This document shows, one piece after another, positions 6,690 to 11,597 of a DNA stretch of 11,597 nucleotides. The stretch spans positions 1 to 11,597 of the forward strand of contig JASBTC010000380.1 in the NCBI GenBank assembly GCA_030148625.1. The letters are read 5' to 3'. The notes under the pieces are model-generated. The model ran no database searches. It saw only the letters and a program-made list of their open reading frames with translations, and was not told where the DNA came from. This DNA comes from Sphingobium sp. GTDB taxonomy: Bacteria > Pseudomonadota > Alphaproteobacteria > Sphingomonadales > Sphingomonadaceae. The translations under genes and the position numbers were made by a program. Every line of letters starts with the position of its first letter. Within the stretch, counting starts at the first letter, position 1.

Positions 6690-7745
6690 TCAGCGCGGCG
6701 CATAGGTGAGGACGGTGAAGCGGTCCGGGTGATAATAGGGCATTGGCGGGCCGCCATCGGGGCCGGCGATCAGGCTGTGATCGGCGGTCACGATGAACAG
6801 CCGTCCGTCGCGCTCGTCGATCTGCATGATCTTCGCGTTCGGACGCGTCATCACATTGCCGAGCAGGCGATAGCCATCGGCGCCGGTCTGCTCGATCACC
6901 GAAAGATTGGCATCGACGCCGTTCGAGGTGAGGATGCGGTGGCGCTTCTCGTCGACGGCCAGGCCATCGATGCCGCGGCCGATCGGCACGGTGGCGACGA
7001 TCCGGCCGGTGTCGGCGTCGATCGCGAGGAACACCGCCTTGTCGCCACGGCATCCGACCAGCAACCGGTTGCTGTGCGATTGATATTCGACCGCGGTCGG
7101 CTGAACGCAATCGCCGACGGTCCAGCGCGCCTTTTCCTCGAGCGTCCTGGCATCGAGCTTGAGGATGACATTGTCGTAGCGGGCGGGTGCGAAGAGATTG
7201 CCGCGCCCGTCGCTCGCCGGATCGTCCATCTTGGTGAAGGGGAAGGTCCTGGTGCCCAGCAGCTTGCCGGTCGCGGGATCGATCCGATACCAGGTGGAGT
7301 GTTGCGGGCGTTGCCCCGTCACCACGATCAGCTGGCGGGTCGCGGCATCGTACATTGCGCCGTTCAGTCCGCCGTCCTCGGCGAGCTTCACGCGATCGAT
7401 CAGCTTGAGCGTCTTGAGGTCGAAGCTGAGCAGGCTTCCGTCGGTCATCGCGGCATAGCCGCGATTATAGGCAGGCAGCAGCAGCGGCCCGTTAGCGCCC
7501 AGCGAATTCTCGATGACGGCGGTCTGGCGATGGCTGTCCACGTCATAGACGACCAGCCCGTCCTTGCGGCGCGCCATGAACAGACGGGATCCGCCCGGAT
7601 CGAGCTTGCTATAGTCCCAGTCGGTGTTGGTGCTGGGAAGCGCCGTTTCATGGTCGAGCACGTAAAGCGGGCCGTTATCGGCCAGGGCCGGGACGGCGGC
7701 CAGCGCCAGCGCCGTCGCGGCGCAGATGGAATGAAGCAGCTTCAA
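6690..7745 (-). CDS. Exported beta-propeller protein (YncE/YVTN-like)
   Basis: A 351-residue predicted periplasmic protein. Residues 1-22 form a Sec signal peptide (MKLLHSICAATALALAAVPALA before DNGP). The remainder is a series of about 40-residue blade-like repeats with the YVTN/PQQ-propeller rhythm: SRLFMARRKDGLVVYDVDSH, GSLLSFDLKTLKLIDRV, TRQLIVVTGQ followed by WYRIDPATGKLLG, VILKLDARTLEEKARW, KAVFLAIDADTGRIVATVPIG and RHRILTSNGVDANLSVIEQ. Cys213 and Cys232 may form a disulfide. No enzyme active site is visible, and the function is unknown; such proteins commonly act as scaffolds or binding partners. The start is TTG at 7745 with GGGGA 7 bases upstream; no other start fits, because a stop lies just upstream in frame. 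It follows the TctE-like kinase gene after 161 bases and converges with the porin gene across 23 bases with no visible terminator. Confidence 0.82.
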   Translation of the reverse strand: MKLLHSICAATALALAAVPALADNGPLYVLDHETALPSTNTDWDYSKLDPGGSRLFMARRKDGLVVYDVDSHRQTAVIENSLGANGPLLLPAYNRGYAAMTDGSLLSFDLKTLKLIDRVKLAEDGGLNGAMYDAATRQLIVVTGQRPQHSTWYRIDPATGKLLGTRTFPFTKMDDPASDGRGNLFAPARYDNVILKLDARTLEEKARWTVGDCVQPTAVEYQSHSNRLLVGCRGDKAVFLAIDADTGRIVATVPIGRGIDGLAVDEKRHRILTSNGVDANLSVIEQTGADGYRLLGNVMTRPNAKIMQIDERDGRLFIVTADHSLIAGPDGGPPMPYYHPDRFTVLTYAPR

Positions 7746-7752
7746 CGAAACA

Positions 7753-7757
7753 TCCCC
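7753..7757 (-). promoter_or_regulatory. Ribosome binding site for the TTG-started propeller gene
   Basis: GGGGA on the minus strand, 7 bases from the TTG at 7745-7743. It supports this non-ATG start, which also gives a complete signal peptide. Confidence 0.5.
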
Positions 7758-7768
7758 AATTTTTTACG

Positions 7769-7888
7769 CCATCGCTCTGCGTGTCGGGGCTGCGCCGAGG
7801 CGATGGTCATTTGTTGTTTTCGGTGCGCACCGACAGCCTGCGTTGCGTGCCGTGAACGCTATTCGCGTCGCCTGACACCAGGCTGTCG
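7769..7888. promoter_or_regulatory. Palindrome-rich leader between tctE-like kinase and propeller gene
   Basis: The 161-base gap holds several symmetric elements. CCATCGC (7769-7775) and GCGATGG (7800-7806) are inverted copies. CGGTGCGCACCG (7821-7832) is a perfect 12-base palindrome. CGACAGCCTG (7831-7840) and CAGGCTGTCG (7879-7888) are perfect 10-base inverted copies, and CAGGC at 7879-7883 can alternatively pair with GCCTG at 7870-7874. These could be an operator, a structured 5' leader of the propeller mRNA, or part of a terminator for the kinase gene; none is followed on the minus strand by a T-run. No clear -35/-10 pair was found. Confidence 0.4.
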
Positions 7889-7906
7889 CAAAAGCCGGGG
7901 GAAGGG

Positions 7907-9301
7907 TCAGCGTTTCCGTGCAACGAGGATTTCGACCCGCAGCCCCTTGTGCCGCCGCGGGTCGTCGAGTGTGACGCGCGCGCCGATCGTGTCGCTCAGC
8001 GACTTCACGATCGCGAGGCCGAGGCCGCTTCCCGCGCGCGACTGGTCGCGATCGAGCCGGCGAAAGCGGGTGAACACCGCTTCGCGATCTTCGGCGGCGA
8101 TGCCCGGGCCGTCATCCTCGATGCTGACCAGCACGCCATCGGCATGATGGCGGACTTCGATCAGCGTCTCGCCGCCGGGCTCGTTGTAATGGACGGCGTT
8201 GTCGACAAGGTTCGCGATCAGTTCGACGGCAAGGCTTTCGACGGTGTCGGCGACGATGGTGTCGGCATCGCATTCGAAGATCAGTTCGACATCGGCCTTC
8301 AATGCCAGCGGCGCCTGTTCGGCGGCGATGCGGCGCGTCAGCGCGACGATATCGACCGGCGCCGGTGAAATGCCCTTGGCCGGATGCATGCTGTCCGCAC
8401 GGGCAAGCGCCAGAAGCTGGATGAGCAGGCGTTGCAGCCGGTCGGTCGCCGCTTCGATATCGGCGAGCGAGGCCTTGCCCTGATCGCTGTTCGTGCCCGC
8501 GCTGCGCAACACCGCGATATGGGCGCGGAGGATGGAAAGCGGGGTGCGCATCTGGTGCGACGCATCCGCGGTGAAGCGGCGCATCCCCTCGACCGCCAGG
8601 TCGAGCCGCGCCAGCAGGCTGTTGAACGCGGTGATCAGATTGCCGAGTTCGAGCGGGACATACTGCATCGGCAGCGGCGCGAAATCGTCCGGCCGGCGCG
8701 TTTCCATATGCGCGCGCACGGGTTCGAGCGGATGCAGGCCGAGGCGGACCGCCTGGGGCAGGATCAGCACGACCAGGCCGAGCAGCAGCAGTTCGAGCAC
8801 GATCAGCCCGGTCATCATCTGTTCGCGAAGCTGGCGGCGTGCTTCCAGGGTTTCGGCGACCTCGATGACCACGGGTTCGCCGAAACTCGGCAAATTGCGC
8901 CTGATCGCGGAGATCCGGACCCGCATTCCCCGATATTCGGCATAGCCGAAACTGGCGTCGCCCTCGTCCGGCTTGACGTTCGCGATCGAGGGCAGGTCGC
9001 CATAGCCGGTGATCAATCGCGGGCCGAGGCGGACGCTGTAATAGATATTGTCGCGGGAATCATTCTCCAGCATGCCGAGCGAGAAGGGGGGCAGGTCGAC
9101 GACCGGCTGTCCGTTTTCGACGGACAATGTCTCGGCGATCGAGCGCACCGATGCGGCGAGCAGCCGGTCGTTCACACGCTCGACAATGTCGTTGATCAGC
9201 AGCGACCCGCCAATGCCCAGCGCAAGCGCCAGGCCTGCCATCGGCACGACCAGCGCGAACAGCAGTCGCCGGGTGAGAGACGTGCGGCGCGGGGACGCCA
9301 A
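7907..9301 (-). CDS. tctE: TctE-like sensor histidine kinase (2CSK_N sensor type)
   Basis: A 464-residue inner-membrane kinase. A basic N-terminus is followed by a first membrane helix at about 12-36. The periplasmic part, about 37-160, has the 2CSK_N pattern (NDIVERVNDRLLAASVRSIAETL, then YYSVRLGPRLITGYGDLP), known from TctE-type sensors of tricarboxylates. A second helix lies at about 163-186, then a HAMP region. The H box is ASHQMRTPL with His249. The N box ANLVDNAVHYNEPGG has Asn364 and Asn368. G1 is EDDGPGI (395-401), the F box is VFTRFRRLD, and G2 is GSGLGLAIV (424-432). All motifs are intact. The start is TTG at 9301, 3 bases after the regulator stop; the ribosome site is weak (GGAAG within the regulator), consistent with coupling. 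The neighbouring citrate carrier and binding protein support a tricarboxylate or related organic acid as signal, but this is inference. Confidence 0.9.
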   Translation of the reverse strand: MASPRRTSLTRRLLFALVVPMAGLALALGIGGSLLINDIVERVNDRLLAASVRSIAETLSVENGQPVVDLPPFSLGMLENDSRDNIYYSVRLGPRLITGYGDLPSIANVKPDEGDASFGYAEYRGMRVRISAIRRNLPSFGEPVVIEVAETLEARRQLREQMMTGLIVLELLLLGLVVLILPQAVRLGLHPLEPVRAHMETRRPDDFAPLPMQYVPLELGNLITAFNSLLARLDLAVEGMRRFTADASHQMRTPLSILRAHIAVLRSAGTNSDQGKASLADIEAATDRLQRLLIQLLALARADSMHPAKGISPAPVDIVALTRRIAAEQAPLALKADVELIFECDADTIVADTVESLAVELIANLVDNAVHYNEPGGETLIEVRHHADGVLVSIEDDGPGIAAEDREAVFTRFRRLDRDQSRAGSGLGLAIVKSLSDTIGARVTLDDPRRHKGLRVEILVARKR

Positions 9302-9304
9302 GGG

Positions 9305-9973
9305 TCAGTCAGCTTCCATCATATAGCCCAGGCCGCGCAATGTCCGGATCGCCGGACCATGGGGCATCAGCTTCTTGCGCAGGCGCGCGATATAGACTTC
9401 GATCGCATTGGGGGCGACGGGTTCGTCATAGCCGAACACCTCCGACGCCAGCCGGTCCTTGGTCACCACCTGGCCCAGCCGCGCGACGAGGCGTTCGAGC
9501 ACCACCCATTCGCGCCGCCGTAACTCGATCGCTTCGCCATCGATCGATGCGACGCAGCGCGTCCGGTCGATCTCGAGCCGGCCGATGCGGATCACGGGGG
9601 AGGGATCGCCGGGCGGGCGGCGGAGCAGCGCGCGCAGCCGCGCGGCCAGCTCGATCGGCTCGAAGGGTTTCAGCAGATAATCGTCGGCGCCCAGATCGAG
9701 GCCCTTGACCCGATCCGCCACGGTATCGCGCGCGGTCAGGATCAGGATCGGAATCCTGCACCCGTCGCGCCGCAACTGGCGCAGCACCTCGAAGCCCGAA
9801 ATATCGGGCAGGCCGACATCGAGGGTGATGATCGCATAGGGCTCGTCCTTTGCCATCATCAGCGCGGATGCGCCGTCATAGGCCGGATCGATCGAATAGC
9901 CTTCCGCGCTCAGCGCGCCGACCAGCCCGCGCGAGAGGGCCCTGTCATCCTCAACCAGCAAAACTCTTGCCAA
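9305..9973 (-). CDS. tctD: TctD-like OmpR-family response regulator
   Basis: A 222-residue transcription factor, full length for the OmpR family. The receiver has the acidic pair Asp9/Asp10 (LLVEDD), phosphoacceptor Asp52 (ITLDVGLPD), Thr80 (LILTARD) and Lys102 (LLKPF). The winged-helix domain follows from about 128, with ELRRREWVVLERLVARLGQVVT, recognition helix NAIEVYIARLRKKL and wing RTLRGLGYM. The start was set at TTG 9973, giving MARVLLVEDD, because AAGGA sits 7 bases upstream; the in-frame ATG at 10012 would add 13 lysine/arginine-containing residues atypical for the family and would leave almost no room for a divergent promoter. It is co-transcribed with the kinase downstream and diverges from the binding-protein gene, a usual layout when the regulator controls its neighbour. 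Confidence 0.92.
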   Translation of the reverse strand: MARVLLVEDDRALSRGLVGALSAEGYSIDPAYDGASALMMAKDEPYAIITLDVGLPDISGFEVLRQLRRDGCRIPILILTARDTVADRVKGLDLGADDYLLKPFEPIELAARLRALLRRPPGDPSPVIRIGRLEIDRTRCVASIDGEAIELRRREWVVLERLVARLGQVVTKDRLASEVFGYDEPVAPNAIEVYIARLRKKLMPHGPAIRTLRGLGYMMEAD

Positions 9974-10063
9974 GACTATGTCCTTCTTGTTCCGCGCCAC
10001 TTTGTATAGCATCCGGAACAGGTTTCATCGAAAGAAGAGCGTGCAGTCGGACCATATCCGCAC
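9974..10063. promoter_or_regulatory. Divergent promoter region with dyad TGTTCCG-N19-CGGAACA
   Basis: The 90 bases between the divergent regulator and binding-protein genes contain inverted copies TGTTCCG (9988-9994) and CGGAACA (10014-10020), separated by 19 bases. Between them is an AT-richer TTTGTATAGCAT, which reads as a possible -10 element in either direction (TATAGC on plus, TATACA on minus); no convincing -35 was seen on either side. The symmetry and position suit a binding site for the TctD-like regulator, although OmpR-type proteins more often use direct repeats. Confidence 0.45.
9981..9985 (-). promoter_or_regulatory. Ribosome binding site deciding the TTG start of tctD
   Basis: AAGGA on the minus strand, 7 bases upstream of the TTG at 9973-9971. 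It supports the shorter protein that begins directly at the first receiver strand. Confidence 0.6.
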
Positions 10064-11149
10064 ATGATGAGCAAGCCGTTCCGCATCCTGCTGCTGCTCG
10101 GCGCCGCGATCGTCTCGATCCCGGCGCATGAGGCGCCCTATGCACGCATCGAGGAAGGGGCGAGGGAGGATGGTCGCCTCACCATCTACTCGACCGCCGA
10201 CACGCAGGAAATCGCGCCCTTGCTGGCCGAATTCGGTCGCAAATACCCGTTTCTGAAGGTCGACTATGTCGATATCACCGCAGGCGATCTCTACGCCCGC
10301 TTCATGCATGAGAGTGCGATCGGCAAACCGCGCGCCGACCTGTTGTGGAGCGCGGGCATGGACCTGCAGATCAAGCTGGTGAATGACGGCTATGCCCAGC
10401 CCTATGTCTCGCGCGAAAAGGCGGCGCTGCCCGATTGGGCGGTGTGGAAGAACGAAGCCTATGGCATCACCGCCGAGCCGATCGTCTTCACCTATAACAA
10501 GGCGCTGATGCCGGCGTCCGAGGTGCCGCGCAGCCATGCCCAGTTCGCCGAATTGCTGGCCGGCAAGCCCGATCTCTATCGCGGCAGGATCGCCTGTTAC
10601 GATCCCGAATTGTCGGGCACGGGATTCCTCTATCTGACCTGGGATCTCCACACCAATCGCGATCTGTGGAAATTCGTCGAGACATTGGGACGCGCCCGCC
10701 CGACCGAACATGCGACCAGCCGCGAAATGCTCGACCGCGTCTCGGACGGCCGCAGCCTGATGACGTACAACATCATCGGTTCCTACGCGCTGGAACGGCA
10801 ATCGCGCGATCCGGCGGTGGGAGTGGTCATGCCGGAGGATTATACGCTGGTGATGTCGCGGATTGCGATCATCCCGCGCAGCGCGCCGCACCCCGACGCC
10901 GCCAAGCTGTTCCTGGATTTCATGCTGTCGCGCCAGGGGCAGGGGCTGCTGGCCGATCGTTACATGACGCCGGTGCGCGCCGATGTGCCGGCGCCGGCCG
11001 GCACCCGCGCCGACGCCAAGGCCGCGCGCGCGATCCGGGTGGGGCCGATGCTGCTGGTCTATCTCGACCAGCTCAAGCGTCGCCGTTTCCTGGAGGAATG
11101 GAACAACAGCATGGGGCAGAACAATGCACCGATGTCGGTCAACCGCTGA
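10064..11149 (+). CDS. Exported solute-binding protein, Fe(3+)/AfuA-like family, without ABC partners
   Basis: A 361-residue periplasmic binding protein. Residues 1-23 look like a Sec signal peptide (MMSKPFRILLLLGAAIVSIPAHEA). The mature protein shows the pattern of the family-1 extracellular binding proteins: LTIYSTADTQEIAPLLAEFGRKYPFLKVDYVD at its start, then ADLLWSAGMDLQIKLVNDGY, an EPIVFTYNKALMP hinge region, RIACYDPELSGTGFLYLTWDL, LMTYNIIGSYALERQSRDPAVGVVMPEDYTLVMSRIAIIP and DAAKLFLDFMLSRQGQGLLA. No permease or ATPase gene adjoins it; instead it diverges from the TctDE-like pair and converges with a CitMHS carrier. That favours a sensory role, presenting ligand to the kinase, as proposed for binding proteins beside phosphoglycerate (PgtC) and tricarboxylate sensors. 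No strong ribosome site precedes the ATG; a second ATG at 10067 is equally possible. The ligand is unknown. Confidence 0.87.
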   Translation: MMSKPFRILLLLGAAIVSIPAHEAPYARIEEGAREDGRLTIYSTADTQEIAPLLAEFGRKYPFLKVDYVDITAGDLYARFMHESAIGKPRADLLWSAGMDLQIKLVNDGYAQPYVSREKAALPDWAVWKNEAYGITAEPIVFTYNKALMPASEVPRSHAQFAELLAGKPDLYRGRIACYDPELSGTGFLYLTWDLHTNRDLWKFVETLGRARPTEHATSREMLDRVSDGRSLMTYNIIGSYALERQSRDPAVGVVMPEDYTLVMSRIAIIPRSAPHPDAAKLFLDFMLSRQGQGLLADRYMTPVRADVPAPAGTRADAKAARAIRVGPMLLVYLDQLKRRRFLEEWNNSMGQNNAPMSVNR

Positions 11150-11158
11150 ACCGTCCGA

Positions 11159-11597
11159 TCAGGCTCTTAGCGGAAAGATGCCGATCAGCAGGCAGGCCGC
11201 CATGAACACCACACACGAACCGAGCGCCCATTTGAGCGTGAAGCGCTGATGCTCCCCGAATTCGATTCCCGCGATCCCGACGAGCAGATAGGTCGACGGC
11301 ACCAGCGGGCTGAGCAAGTGGATCTGCTGGCCGACCAGTGACGCCTGCGCCATGTCCATCGGCGAGACGCCGTAGCGCGCGCCGGTTTCCGCCAGGATCG
11401 GCAGCATGCCGAAATAAAAGGCGTCGTTCGAGATCAGGAAAGTGAAGGGCAGGCTGAGGACCGCGGCGATCGGCGCCATATAGGGGCCGAGCGCGGTCGG
11501 CAGGCAATCGATGATCGCGGCGGCCATCGCGTCGATCATCTTGGTGCCCGACAGGATGCCGGTGAAGATGCCTGCGGCGAACACCAGGCTGGCCACG
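11159..11597 (-). CDS. CitMHS-family citrate/metal:H+ symporter, C-terminal part (5' end outside window)
   Basis: The frame is open from the right edge to a TGA at 11161-11159. About 145 C-terminal residues of an integral membrane carrier are visible, with hydrophobic segments around [75 protein letters not shown] and [22 protein letters not shown]. The [15 protein letters not shown] and [14 protein letters not shown] blocks fit the CitMHS family, which moves citrate complexed with Mg2+ or Ca2+ together with protons; a related Na+- or proton-coupled organic-acid carrier cannot be excluded from a C-terminal third. It is convergent with the binding-protein gene across 9 bases without a visible terminator. 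It is the likely transport output of the TctDE-like sensor next door. The promoter lies outside the window. Confidence 0.85.
   Translation of the reverse strand, partial: VASLVFAAGIFTGILSGTKMIDAMAAAIIDCLPTALGPYMAPIAAVLSLPFTFLISNDAFYFGMLPILAETGARYGVSPMDMAQASLVGQQIHLLSPLVPSTYLLVGIAGIEFGEHQRFTLKWALGSCVVFMAACLLIGIFPLRA

Noticed and set aside
5497..7110. 537-codon minus-strand open frame over the porin and part of the propeller
   Set aside because: It overlaps two well-supported genes and has the composition of a shadow frame.
7769..7820. Intrinsic terminator on the plus strand (stem CCATCGC/GCGATGG, then a T-rich stretch)
   Set aside because: The tract is interrupted (TCATTTGTTGTTTT), the loop is large, and no plus-strand gene ends there; kept only as part of the palindrome cluster.
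6729..8147. 472-codon plus-strand open frame across the propeller, the gap and the kinase 3' end
   Set aside because: Antisense to two supported genes and without a domain; it also runs through the palindrome cluster.
8384..9523. 379-codon plus-strand open frame opposite the TctE-like kinase
   Set aside because: Gln/Arg/Asp/His-rich antisense shadow.
9974..10012. Longer response regulator starting at ATG 10012
   Set aside because: It adds 13 residues atypical of OmpR receivers; TTG 9973 has a well-spaced ribosome site and gives the standard MARVLLVEDD start.

Overview
The window is a high-GC, gene-dense stretch of an alphaproteobacterial chromosome. Gene content (two OmpR-type two-component pairs, a secreted BD-FAE-type esterase, an OprB-type porin, a CitMHS transporter) and a short palindromic intergenic repeat with a GATCCGGTT core fit a sphingomonad best. 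That assignment rests on gene style and repeat style, not on a marker gene. Nothing looks like phage, transposon, CRISPR or RNA genes, and no gap reaches 300 bases.

Left part (+ strand, 1-6666). The window opens inside an OmpR-family response regulator. It is followed, with overlapping stop and TTG start, by a PhoQ/FeuQ-like histidine kinase. Next is an exported alpha/beta hydrolase, then a 167-base gap filled largely by a composite two-hairpin repeat. A second cluster follows: an exported M20 metallopeptidase, arginine N-succinyltransferase (AstA, translationally coupled to the peptidase) and, 21 bases on, an OprB-like outer-membrane porin. The likely logic is outer-membrane entry, periplasmic hydrolysis of a peptide or N-acyl amino acid, and cytosolic succinylation of arginine.

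Right part (mostly - strand, 6690-11597). An exported beta-propeller protein, a TctE-like sensor kinase with a 2CSK_N-type sensor region, and a TctD-like response regulator lie on the minus strand, transcribed regulator to kinase to propeller. Diverging from the regulator is an exported solute-binding protein of the Fe(3+)/AfuA-like type with no permease or ATPase beside it. Converging on that is the 3' end of a CitMHS-family citrate transporter. The arrangement suggests a tricarboxylate-sensing unit in which the lone binding protein presents ligand to the TctE-like sensor and the target is the CitMHS carrier. This is inference from gene context.

Points of interest are the SBP/TctDE/CitMHS sensing module, a dyad (TGTTCCG-N19-CGGAACA) in the divergent promoter region, a cluster of palindromes in the kinase-propeller gap, the two-hairpin repeat before the peptidase, and four genes that appear to start with TTG.
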